From: Prasinococcaceae sp. CCMP 1430
Lineage: Eukaryota; Prasinodermophyta; Palmophyllophyceae; Prasinococcales; Prasinococcaceae
Direction: 5' to 3'
Assembly (NCBI GenBank): GCA_013416795.1
Contig: RQSC01000010.1
Location: 182,486 to 246,485 of the forward strand
Length of the DNA stretch: 64,000 nucleotides
Both the position numbers and the translations under genes were made by a program. The notes under the pieces are model-generated. The model saw only the letters and a program-made list of their open reading frames with translations. It was not told the origin of the DNA and did no database searches. This document shows, piece after piece, positions 47,701 to 60,030 of this stretch (the stretch's first letter is position 1; each line of letters opens with the position of its first letter).

Positions 47701-49949
47701 ATTTATCATTTATTAACCGTTGGGTTTATTTTACAAAGTATAGTCCAATTCCAAATGCAATTTTTCCTTCACAAAGTTTTACTCAAAAATTAAATTTAGG
47801 AAATACAAATACAAATTGGTCTTTATGCTTAAAGAATAATCATTTTTTATTCTGTCAATTTACAAATCAACAAAGTATTAATGAATTTTATCGTCGTTTA
47901 TTTGTAATTATTCAAAATTCAATTCCAACAAATTTAGTAACTTTTTATAATTCACAAAAACTACCAAACATTACAAATACGAGTACAAATTTTTTAACTC
48001 ATACATCAAATGTACTAACATCTAAACGAACTAGTCTTAATTCTACTCAATTAACTTTTTCATATGCGCAAAAAAGTGGATTAATTTTAAAGACAAATAT
48101 AACTAAAAATAAGAAATTCGTAGATAAAACTACAAATTATTTATTATATTTAACATCTAAGAATATTCATACGTTTTATACAAAAAATTCAACTTATTAT
48201 CCACTAAATGCTTCATATCGACAAGGTGATTCATTAAATTTAAACGGTTATAACAAATTACAAAAAATTAATGAATTAACATTACCAAGTTCTATTCTAT
48301 CCAATTTTCAAGAAAAACCATCTAGTTTACACGCATCGAAAAAAATTCCATATTCAGGAGTACTCTTTGCTGTCCATACAGTTGGTCTTTCAATTCGAAA
48401 AGCAACTTTCACGCAAATTCCGTTAATTAAGCAATATTGCCCAAAAGTGTTATTTAATATAGAACAAATTCGTATTGCTAAAACAATTAAAAATCAGCAA
48501 AAAAAGAAAATTATTTCGAATGATTTTAGAAAACTAAACGAACAATTAAAGACTCAAAAATTAGTTGATTTAATTTCTACATTAGGGTTAACTAAATTAA
48601 CCCAAGATGAAATGGTTTTAATTTTTGAAAAATTAATTGGAACGTTAAATTATTCAAAAGTAACCGATTCGACCATTGCTGTAAAAGAAAAAACCTATTT
48701 TGATGAAAGTCTGGTATGTTGGCATTCAAATACAATTGAAAATTTAGTTCAAAAATGGATTCGTCAAACTCAGCCTCATACATTAAAACCCACGCGTTTT
48801 ATTTTTGCTGGAGATTTTTTAGCAGACCTAGTGTACTATAAACCAACTACGAGTGATATTGTTCAAGGATTACCAAAAGTTGAATCTCTTTTTGAAGGGC
48901 GAAAATTAGTACGTATTGAATTAGCTTTAATGTTTGATTTTGTTAAAAAGATCTTTATGCGTTACCAAAATTTTGGTATGATTAAGTTTTTTGTTTCAGA
49001 AGATAAGAAAGTTCAATTTAAATCTAAGCGTAAAGTACTTACAATGGAGCAAAAAGTTTTTCATGAACAAAATTCTTATACCCAATATTTAAATTTATTA
49101 TTAAAATGTACTCGTAAACGTAGACGTAAAAAACAATCAAAAACAACAATTTTTAATCATTTCATTAAAAATCGTTCACGTATCAGAAAAAATTGGAACC
49201 TCACAAATCCACAAACAAATATTCGTTTATTAACATCCTTTAATAAACCATACGTATTCCGTTATCCATTACGTTCAATTGAGAAAAAATTATCACATAC
49301 TCGTCGCTTTGAGTTAAAAAAACACGGGAACTTTTCTTCAAATCTTGTCTTTGATTTTCATTCTAATAGTTTACGAAAAAAATCTTTATATAAAAATATT
49401 CAAATTGAAGGTATTCGATATAGTTTAGTATTCTTGCAAACGATTCAATTATTTATTTTAGAAAATGTTCAAGCTGTATATTTTTCTCAAGGAGTAACGA
49501 TTTCAGATAAACATATTGAAGTAATTATTCGTCAAATTACATCTAAAGTTCGTGTAACCTTACCGGGTACAAGTCCAATTTCATCTGGTGAAATCGTTTC
49601 CTATAAAAAATTAGATAATCAAAATAAAAAGACAATTTATCAATCTCAATTTATTCCATATGTTTTAGGAATGACCCAAATGTCGTTATCAGCAGAAGGC
49701 TTTATCTCAGCGGCTAGTTTCCAAGAAACTAAACGTGTTTTAATCCAATCTGTAATTCATGGACGTGTTGATTTTTTAAATGGTTTAAAAGAAAATGTTA
49801 TTTTAGGGCATCGTTTAACAATTGGAAATAATTGTCAAATGGATTCTACACAAAATGTTGATATTACAACCCCTATGGAACAGACTATTCAATTAAGTCA
49901 AACTACATTATATACTCGAATAAAAGTATTATTATTATCGACAATCTAA
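44703..49949 (+). CDS. rpoC2: Plastid RNA polymerase beta'' subunit
   Basis: 1748 residues, larger than land-plant RpoC2. The N-terminal block has [29 protein letters not shown] and [20 protein letters not shown] (trigger loop and bridge region), with zinc-binding [15 protein letters not shown]. The C-terminal block has [36 protein letters not shown] and [19 protein letters not shown]. Between about residues 450 and 1330 lies a long Asn/Lys/Ser-rich stretch without clear conservation, the expanded insertion domain seen in algal RpoC2. Last gene of the rpo operon. Confidence 0.97.
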   Translation: [1748 protein letters not shown]

Positions 49950-49956
49950 AAATGTG

Positions 49957-49985
49957 TTTCTCTAGAGAATTATTCTCTAGAGAAA
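49957..49985 (+). terminator. Inverted repeat after rpoC2
   Basis: TTTCTCTAGAGAAT and ATTCTCTAGAGAAA form a perfect 14-bp-arm hairpin eight bases after the rpoC2 stop; a probable operon 3' end. Confidence 0.75.
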
Positions 49986-50042
49986 TACAATCGAAACATT
50001 AATAAAGAACTATGTTCTCAATGCATAAAAATTAATAAAAAT

Positions 50043-50125
50043 TGGGCCGAGCTGGATTCGAACCAGCGTAAGCAATGCTAGCGGATTTACAATCCGCCCC
50101 CTTTAGCCACTCGGGCATCGACCCA
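50043..50125 (-). tRNA. trnY-GUA: tRNA-Tyr (GUA), plastid
   Basis: Type II tRNA on the minus strand: acceptor GGGTCGA/TCGGCCC, anticodon loop ATTGTAAAT giving GUA, long variable arm, T arm CTGGTTCGAATCCAG. Confidence 0.93.
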
Positions 50126-50332
50126 TTAACTTAGTGTTCTATTTTATTAAATAGAATTTAAGTATATTAGTAGTATTTTGTACTATTATTTAGTATACCA
50201 AATATTTTAATTTTTCTGCAACTTTTATAAATTATAAATAAAATAGTTATCATGTATAAAATAAATATAAAGAAAAGGTACTCACGTATACTAATAATAA
50301 AACTAATTTATAAATACTTTGGAGTCTTAAAT

Positions 50333-52560
<2,228 letters not shown>

Positions 52561-52577
52561 TTAAAAAAAAATTATTA

Positions 52578-52615
52578 ATTTAAATTTAACAGTTTTTTAA
52601 CTGTTAAATTTAAAT
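52578..52615. terminator. Bidirectional inverted repeat between chlN and petG
   Basis: ATTTAAATTTAACAGTT pairs with AACTGTTAAATTTAAAT around TTTT. It lies between converging chlN and petG and can serve both transcripts. Confidence 0.75.
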
Positions 52616-52625
52616 ATAGTGAAGA

Positions 52626-52739
52626 TTATAAGTTTAATTGATCTCCACGGCGGTATTGTAAATATGCGGTTACGAATAAACCAGTAATTGTTACTGGAAT
52701 AAGACCAAGAACAATTCCAGATAGTAATGGTTCTACCAT
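52626..52739 (-). CDS. petG: Cytochrome b6f complex subunit V (PetG)
   Basis: 37 residues starting [20 protein letters not shown] and ending [10 protein letters not shown], matching PetG along its full length. It is a one-helix subunit required for thylakoid cytochrome b6f assembly. It lies 52 bp downstream of petA on the same strand, so the two b6f genes are probably co-transcribed. Confidence 0.96.
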   Translation of the reverse strand: MVEPLLSGIVLGLIPVTITGLFVTAYLQYRRGDQLNL

Positions 52740-52791
52740 GATTTATACTCCTTAATTATTTAAATAGTGTTAGTTAAATTTTACCCAAAAA

Positions 52792-53721
52792 TTAGAAATT
52801 CATTTCTGATAATTGAACCTTTTCGAATTGCTTCTTCTTTAGTACTAAGAATACTTGTGCTAAGAAAACAGAAATAAAGAAAACAATTAAACCTTGTAAA
52901 CGCATTGGATTTTGTAAAACAATTTCACTTTCTGTTTGACCAAAACCACCAACATTCGGGTTCACTGTAATTTGTTGATCAACAGAAATTACATCACCAA
53001 CTTTAACTAGTAATTCAGGACCATTTGGAATTACCTGCGTTTCAATTTCACCATTTGCAGTCTCAATACTTAACGTACGACCAACTTTTTTCTCAACAGT
53101 AATATCTGTAATTTTACCAGCTAATTCTGCTGTAAATAAATTGTTATTACTCTTTGAACCATCTGGATAAATTTGTCCACGTCCACGGTTTCCACCAACA
53201 TAAACAGGATACTTTAAAAAGTCAACTTGTTTGTTAGTTGCAGGATTTGGGGATAAAATTGGGAAAGAGATTTCTTGGTTACGTTTACCAGGAATTGGAC
53301 CGATAACAAACATATTTGGTTGATCAGCACTATATGGTGAGAAAAATAATCCTTTTGTTTTCGCCTGTAATTCTGCTGGCATACGATCTGCTGGTGCTAA
53401 TTCAAATCCTTCTGGAAAAATAACTACAGCTCCAACATTTAGACCACCTGTTTTACCATTACCTAGTACTTGCTTTACAGAAACATCGTAAGGGATTTTT
53501 ACTACGGTTTCGAAAACTGTGTCAGGAAAAACCTCATGAGGAATTTCAATATCGGTAACTTTTTTTGCTAAGTGACAGTTAGCACAAACAATACGTCCTG
53601 TTGCTTCGCGTGGTGTTGCATAGTTTTGTTGTGCAAAAATTGGGTAAGCTTCACTTGGTAGTGTTGAGCCAAGAAGAAGACCCATTGCTAAAATTTGTAC
53701 GCGTAAAGATTTTAAAATCAT
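52792..53721 (-). CDS. petA: Apocytochrome f
   Basis: 309 residues. A cleaved thylakoid signal peptide ends [12 protein letters not shown], whose new N-terminal Tyr is the haem axial ligand. The haem motif is CANCH in [13 protein letters not shown], and the C-terminal anchor is [20 protein letters not shown]. It carries electrons from the Rieske protein to plastocyanin or cytochrome c6 on the lumen side. Confidence 0.97.
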   Translation of the reverse strand: MILKSLRVQILAMGLLLGSTLPSEAYPIFAQQNYATPREATGRIVCANCHLAKKVTDIEIPHEVFPDTVFETVVKIPYDVSVKQVLGNGKTGGLNVGAVVIFPEGFELAPADRMPAELQAKTKGLFFSPYSADQPNMFVIGPIPGKRNQEISFPILSPNPATNKQVDFLKYPVYVGGNRGRGQIYPDGSKSNNNLFTAELAGKITDITVEKKVGRTLSIETANGEIETQVIPNGPELLVKVGDVISVDQQITVNPNVGGFGQTESEIVLQNPMRLQGLIVFFISVFLAQVFLVLKKKQFEKVQLSEMNF

Positions 53722-53832
53722 GAAAAATATTAGAAAAACTTTCGTAAAAAATTGATTGTTTATAAAATCAACTTCATATGTAAAACTATAATTCTATTAA
53801 GTAGTATATAATAAGATTTGTATTTTGGAGCA

Positions 53833-53904
53833 AGCGGGTGACGCGATTCGAACGCGCGACATTTGACTTGGAAGGACAACGCTCTACCACTGAGCTACAC
53901 CCGC
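53833..53904 (-). tRNA. trnG-UCC: tRNA-Gly (UCC), plastid
   Basis: Minus strand. Acceptor GCGGGTG/CACCCGC, anticodon loop CTTCCAA giving UCC, T arm CGCGTTCGAATCGCG. No intron, unlike land plants. Confidence 0.93.
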
Positions 53905-54023
53905 ATATATATATATTTTGTATTAATATATATAATACCGAAAAATAAAAAAAAAAGCAAGTAAAAGGTTTAATTTTTTATTTTCATTAAACTTATGTTA
54001 TACTTGAATTACTGAGAAATACA

Positions 54024-54097
54024 GGGCTTGTAGCTCAGTGGACTAGAGCACGTGGCTACGAACTACGGTGTCGGGGGTTCGAATCCCTCCTTGCCCG
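54024..54097 (+). tRNA. trnR-ACG: tRNA-Arg (ACG), plastid
   Basis: GGGCTTGTAGCTCAGTGG start, anticodon loop CTACGAA giving ACG, T arm GGGGGTTCGAATCCCTCC. The acceptor stem has two T-T mismatches. Confidence 0.93.
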
Positions 54098-55398
<1,301 letters not shown>

Positions 55399-55423
55399 TT
55401 CAAGATTCAAGTTTAGCAATCTA

Positions 55424-55457
55424 TTTTAGTGGTTCCCAATATTGGGAACTACTAAAT
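55424..55457 (+). terminator. Inverted repeat after psbA
   Basis: TTTAGTGGTTCCCAAT pairs with ATTGGGAACTACTAAA, with one G-T pair, 25 bases after the stop. A typical psbA 3' stem-loop. Confidence 0.8.
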
Positions 55458-55502
55458 TTAAATTAAATAAAATTTCTTTTAACAACTTAAGAATTAAAAA
55501 AA

Positions 55503-55573
55503 AGGCGGCACCCAGATTCGAACTGGGGATAAAAGATTTGCAATCTTCTGCCTTACCACTTGGCGATACCACC
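55503..55573 (-). tRNA. trnC-GCA: tRNA-Cys (GCA), plastid
   Basis: Minus strand. Acceptor GGTGGTA/TGCCGCC with G-T pairs, anticodon loop ATTGCAAAT giving GCA, T arm CCAGTTCGAATCTGG. Confidence 0.92.
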
Positions 55574-55641
55574 TTATATATAATTAAGTATAACAATTCT
55601 GTTAAATAAAAATCAAGAGAAAACCTTTAAATCATTAAATA

Positions 55642-55670
55642 TTGACAAATTAAGTAATACATGTTATTAT
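55642..55670 (+). promoter_or_regulatory. Sigma70-type promoter of trnD
   Basis: TTGACA (55642-55647) and TATTAT (55665-55670) are separated by 17 bases, and trnD starts 14 bases downstream. The best bacterial-type promoter in the plastid part. Confidence 0.7.
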
Positions 55671-55684
55671 ACTAATTATATAGA

Positions 55685-55758
55685 GGGATTGTAGTTCAAC
55701 TGGTTAGAGCACCGCCCTGTCACGGCGGAAGTTGCGGGTTCAAATCCCGTCAATCTCG
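55685..55758 (+). tRNA. trnD-GUC: tRNA-Asp (GUC), plastid
   Basis: GGGATTGTAGTTCAAC start, anticodon loop CTGTCAC giving GUC, T arm GCGGGTTCAAATCCCGT. Confidence 0.95.
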
Positions 55759-55765
55759 TCTCTAA

Positions 55766-55838
55766 ACGCTCTTAGTTCAGTTGGTAGAACATCGGTCTCC
55801 AAAACCGAGTGTCGTGGGTTCAAGTCCTACAGAGCGTG
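55766..55838 (+). tRNA. trnW-CCA: tRNA-Trp (CCA), plastid
   Basis: Acceptor ACGCTCT/AGAGCGT, anticodon loop CTCCAAA giving CCA, T arm TGGGTTCAAGTCCTA. Seven bases after trnD, probably co-transcribed. Confidence 0.95.
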
Positions 55839-55852
55839 TTTAAACCTTACTA

Positions 55853-55880
55853 TTGACAATGTAAGGTCTATTATGATAAC
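55853..55880 (+). promoter_or_regulatory. Probable promoter of trnE/psaC
   Basis: TTGACA at 55853-55858 with GATAAC at 55875-55880, 16 bases apart, upstream of trnE. The -10 match is imperfect. Confidence 0.5.
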
Positions 55881-55902
55881 ATTGAAACAATAAAGATCTA
55901 GA

Positions 55903-55975
55903 GCCCCCATCGTCTAGAGGCCTAGGACACCTCCCTTTCACGGAGGCGACACGAGTTCGAATCTCGTTGGGGGTA
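55903..55975 (+). tRNA. trnE-UUC: tRNA-Glu (UUC), plastid
   Basis: GCCCCCATCGTCTAGAGG start, anticodon loop CTTTCAC giving UUC, 3' end TTGGGGGTA. In plastids this tRNA also supplies glutamate for tetrapyrrole (chlorophyll and haem) synthesis. Confidence 0.95.
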
Positions 55976-56097
55976 ATTTATAAAATCATTATTATTTGAC
56001 TTTTTAAACATTTTAAGCTATACTATATAAAAGCTAATAAGAAAATATAAATCCCTAGCATACAAATCTTGTAATTTCGTATGTTCACATAATATAA

Positions 56098-56352
<255 letters not shown>

Positions 56353-56358
56353 ATTTCT

Positions 56359-56394
56359 ATTTGTTAAGATAATTCAAAAATTATCTTAACAAAT
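56359..56394 (+). terminator. Inverted repeat after psaC
   Basis: ATTTGTTAAGATAATT and AATTATCTTAACAAAT are perfect 16-bp arms with a 4-base loop, directly after psaC. Confidence 0.8.
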
Positions 56395-56403
56395 ATAGCT
56401 TTA

Positions 56404-56489
56404 GGAAAGGTGGCAGAGTTGGTCGATTGCACTGGTCTTGAAAACCAGCATAGTTAATCCTATCGAGGGTTCGAATCCCTCCCTTTCCG
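56404..56489 (+). tRNA. trnS-UGA: tRNA-Ser (UGA), plastid
   Basis: 86-nt type II tRNA: acceptor GGAAAGG/CCTTTCC, anticodon loop CTTGAAA giving UGA, long variable arm, T arm GGGTTCGAATCCC. Confidence 0.95.
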
Positions 56490-56533
56490 TATAAAAACAA
56501 ATAATCTTATTTACTTTATCACTCTTTATTTTT

Positions 56534-59110
56534 ATGAAATTCTATAAAACACGATCAAAAACAATAGTAGAATCTATTTTTAAACAGTTTCAAACTCAAA
56601 GCAGAAAATTATATTATAAACAACGAACAAATTTACCAATAAAAAAATTTGCAAAACCAATTAAAAAAACGTTGATGCGTCCAACCAATTATGCATATTT
56701 TTTTTTATATTTTTCAATTATTAGTTATCTTAGTTTACAAGGTTTAACAAAAGCAACATCGTTAATTCCAGGAATTAATCAACCAAGTTTAGTCTATCAA
56801 TTAAAAGCCTTACGCAAATTACGAAAACAAAAACGAATCTTTCATAAAAAAAAATGGATTTATGGGGCTCCATTACATAATCAAAATATTTTAATTGAAC
56901 GAGATAAAACGAAATCTTGGGGATTACCAAAAAATTATAGAAAAAATGTTGATACTCTTAAAAACAAATATGTTTTAATACCAACCCAAAACTCAAAGAT
57001 TGAAAATTTTGTACGTTATTCTTTAACTTCAGGACAACGAACAACTGTTACACAGTTAGTAACTGTTAGAGGAAATGATCGTTTTTTTGGAAAAGAAAAT
57101 ATTTCAATTATTTACCCACCATTACATCCACGTATTTTACGTTTATATTTGAAAGATAAAACAACAAGTTTACAACAAGATAAACAAATTTTACAAAATA
57201 TTCATGCTTCGTGGTATGAAAAAGTATTTGAAACAATTTTTTTTAAAGATACTTTCGGGCGTTTAAGTTTTTTAATGATCTTAAACTTGTGGACTTTACT
57301 ATGTTTTTGTATTTTTATTCAACAAATTATTGAAGGATTTTGTTTTACATTAGTAAATGATGGAGATCAAAAACCCTTAATTGATGATGATCCATTTAGT
57401 GATTATATTTTACCCTCTAATTTAATTCTTCCAGAAAATAATACAAAAAATTTTTTTAATGGTGTTCCAACTGGAGTGGCAACTAATGAATTAAAACCAT
57501 TAATTCAAAAATTACAAGCTCAGCCTCGAAATATTTTCGTTAAAGTTTTTCAACAACGAACTGATAATATCACAGTTGCTAAAGGTATTATTTTTGTTGG
57601 AGGATTTGAAAAGGGCGGGTCTCACTTCGCTCAAGCTTTAGCCGGAGAGGCAAAAATCCCATTTATTCGTATCCCAGCTAGTCAATTTTTACTATCAAAT
57701 ATTCAAGAAGGTTTATTACTAATGCGTATTATTTTTTATTACGCGAAAACAATGTCCCCAGCCATGTTACATATCGATGATATTGATATTTTTTGTGGTT
57801 TACGAAGTTCTTTGGATCTAACATCAAAAACAAAAAAATCTTCTCTTTTTTCACTTGACTATACATCTAAATCGGACGACGCTAAAACGTCTAAGAGTTT
57901 ATCAAAAAGTAATTTTACTAAAGCTTTTCAAGCCTTTAAAAAACAACAGGAAAAATCCTATAAACATTTTATTTCCTTTTCATTAGAAAATAATTTTCCA
58001 GTAGTAGAAACTGAAAAAATAGTAGACTCAAAATTTGACTTTGAACATAATTCAAATGACCCGTCACAGACTAAACAAAGTTTAAGTGAAGATGACTTAA
58101 CTACTCTATTAAACCAACTCTTAATTGAATTAGATGGAGCTATTCCAACACAAGCTTCATTAATTACTACAGCAACAGCAGAAAAAATTACAACCCTTGA
58201 ACCTGCATTAATTCGCCCTGGTCGTTTATCAACACATATTGAATTTGATTATTTATATAATTTAGATAGAGAAAAAATTATTAAATCTTTACTATTTAAA
58301 CATAAAACAAAAACAACCATTCCATGGTATTTATTTGCTAGTCAATTAAAAGATTTTCAATATATATCAATTAAACAAATTGTTGAAAATGCCATTTATT
58401 ATTCACAAGTTTTTTCGAAAACCCCAAATTTAATTGAATTAAATAGTCTTCTTTTTGCGAAACAAAAATTTTTATTAATCCAAGAATTACAATTAAAAGA
58501 ATTAAAAAATACTACACGTTTTAATTTAAAAAGTAAATTTATTGAAGATGTAACAACAGAATTTGTACAAAAAAATAAAGAAGTTAATTTAGAAACTTTA
58601 CCTACATTTATTAATACAGATATGTCTTTGATTCCTTATTTATATCAAAATTTTGATGAAAATAAAGTAAATGCACCTCAGACAACATATCAAGTTTTAA
58701 ATAAATTACATGGTTTATTTTTATTATATATTAGTGAGAATCTATGGAATCAGCAACAAGTTACAGAAAATACGAATCAATATCAATCAGTGTTATATCT
58801 ATTGACACGAAATTTAATTCAAGATAATGTAACTATTTCTGATTCAAAAACATTTCATTATTTATCAGCGTTCCTTCAGTTTAATCGATCAACTGAAATA
58901 AATCATGTTGATAAATTTACTGACTTAAAAACATTAAATTTAATTGATGTATTTGGAAATATGCAGTTTATTTCTCAATGGAAACAAACAAATGAACTGG
59001 ATCCAAGTGATATTGAAGATTTAGAGTTATTAATTATTGCAATGCGTTATTTAATGATTGAGTATCATGCATATTTATCATATGGGTTATATAAACAATT
59101 AGCTAAATAA
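56534..59110 (+). CDS. ftsH: FtsH-like AAA protein with degenerate ATPase motifs and no visible protease motif
   Basis: 858 residues. Two hydrophobic segments (about residues 58-76 and 245-270) precede an AAA module beginning near 57580. The Walker A position reads IIFVGGFEKGGSHFAQALAG, lacking the usual GPPGTGKT Lys/Thr; Walker B reads MLHIDDIDIFCGLRS; the second region of homology TTLEPALIRPGRLSTHIEFD is well kept. AGEAKIPFIRIPASQFLLS confirms the FtsH family. I find no HExxH zinc motif in the C-terminal 300 residues. Long insertions interrupt the module. It therefore resembles inactive FtsHi/Ycf2-type proteins, which in plants take part in an import motor at the inner envelope; that role here is inference. 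Confidence 0.85.
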   Translation: MKFYKTRSKTIVESIFKQFQTQSRKLYYKQRTNLPIKKFAKPIKKTLMRPTNYAYFFLYFSIISYLSLQGLTKATSLIPGINQPSLVYQLKALRKLRKQKRIFHKKKWIYGAPLHNQNILIERDKTKSWGLPKNYRKNVDTLKNKYVLIPTQNSKIENFVRYSLTSGQRTTVTQLVTVRGNDRFFGKENISIIYPPLHPRILRLYLKDKTTSLQQDKQILQNIHASWYEKVFETIFFKDTFGRLSFLMILNLWTLLCFCIFIQQIIEGFCFTLVNDGDQKPLIDDDPFSDYILPSNLILPENNTKNFFNGVPTGVATNELKPLIQKLQAQPRNIFVKVFQQRTDNITVAKGIIFVGGFEKGGSHFAQALAGEAKIPFIRIPASQFLLSNIQEGLLLMRIIFYYAKTMSPAMLHIDDIDIFCGLRSSLDLTSKTKKSSLFSLDYTSKSDDAKTSKSLSKSNFTKAFQAFKKQQEKSYKHFISFSLENNFPVVETEKIVDSKFDFEHNSNDPSQTKQSLSEDDLTTLLNQLLIELDGAIPTQASLITTATAEKITTLEPALIRPGRLSTHIEFDYLYNLDREKIIKSLLFKHKTKTTIPWYLFASQLKDFQYISIKQIVENAIYYSQVFSKTPNLIELNSLLFAKQKFLLIQELQLKELKNTTRFNLKSKFIEDVTTEFVQKNKEVNLETLPTFINTDMSLIPYLYQNFDENKVNAPQTTYQVLNKLHGLFLLYISENLWNQQQVTENTNQYQSVLYLLTRNLIQDNVTISDSKTFHYLSAFLQFNRSTEINHVDKFTDLKTLNLIDVFGNMQFISQWKQTNELDPSDIEDLELLIIAMRYLMIEYHAYLSYGLYKQLAK

Positions 59111-59130
59111 TCTGGTATATATGTCTTAGT

Positions 59131-59184
59131 TTATTAAAAAAGTTTTTACGAAATAAAAAGATTTCGTAAAAACTTTTTTAATAA
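59131..59184. terminator. Perfect 24-bp-arm inverted repeat between ftsH-like gene and minD
   Basis: Arms 59131-59154 and 59161-59184 are exact reverse complements with a 6-base AAAAAG loop; T-rich flanks on both sides. It lies between converging genes and can act on both. Confidence 0.85.
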
Positions 59185-59200
59185 ATAAAATACCATAATT

Positions 59201-60016
59201 TTATTTGTTCATTAATAAATTTTTGGCAAATTGAAATGGAGATTTATATGGAGTCTCTAAATTAATTAAAGCTTCATCCATACCTAATAAACGCTGTGCT
59301 GCGTTTTCCATAGCTAAACCAGACAGCGTTAAGCGTTTACGACTAACTAACGGCTTTCCTCGGTTAGTTGCAACAATAACTTGATTATCTTCTGGAATAA
59401 CTCCTAATAAAGGAATACCTAATAAATCTTGAACATCATTAATTGCAAGCATATTATTACCTTTAATCATATCTGTACGAACACGATTAATAATTAATTT
59501 ATTATCGAATAAATTATTCGCTTCTAATAAACCAATCACACGGTCAGCATCACGAATAGCAGTAATTTCGGGAGTTGTAATTAAAATTGCTTCACTCGCG
59601 GGTGAAATAGCATTTAGAAATCCAATATCAATTCCTGCGGGACAATCAATCAAAATAAAATTATAATCACGTTCTTGTAATGAATCAACAAGCATCGTCA
59701 TACTTGAACGACTAATATTATAACGTTGACGGGTTTTTGAGATGGCTAACAATGATAAATTTGACCATGTTTTATCTTTTACTAAGGCCTGTTCTAAAGT
59801 ACAATTTTCATTAAAAACATCCATTGCAGTAAAAACAATACGTTTTTCCAAACCTAATAATAAATCGAGATTACGTAAACCAATATCCGCATCTAATAAA
59901 ACTACACGTTGTCCTAGTCGAGCAAGGGACATTCCAATATTTGCAGTTAAAGTTGTTTTACCTACACCACCTTTTCCAGATGTAACAACAATAACTCGAG
60001 TTTTTTGTTCTTTCAT
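59201..60016 (-). CDS. minD: Septum-site determining protein MinD
   Basis: 271 residues, ParA/MinD ATPase. The deviant Walker A is VTSGKGGVGKTTLTANIG, switch I LDADIGLRNLDLLLG, and Walker B LIDCPAGIDIGFLNA. The C terminus TPYKSPFQFAKNLLMNK can form the amphipathic membrane helix. It places the plastid division ring with MinE. Follows ftsW on the same strand with a 14-base gap, so they form an operon. Confidence 0.97.
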   Translation of the reverse strand: MKEQKTRVIVVTSGKGGVGKTTLTANIGMSLARLGQRVVLLDADIGLRNLDLLLGLEKRIVFTAMDVFNENCTLEQALVKDKTWSNLSLLAISKTRQRYNISRSSMTMLVDSLQERDYNFILIDCPAGIDIGFLNAISPASEAILITTPEITAIRDADRVIGLLEANNLFDNKLIINRVRTDMIKGNNMLAINDVQDLLGIPLLGVIPEDNQVIVATNRGKPLVSRKRLTLSGLAMENAAQRLLGMDEALINLETPYKSPFQFAKNLLMNK

Positions 60017-60030
60017 AAACTATATTAAAT

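Noticed and set aside
50252-50332. Upstream in-frame extension of chlL
   Set aside because: The ChlL family starts at [10 protein letters not shown], a GGAG site precedes ATG 50333, and the extension is AT-rich spacer without homology.
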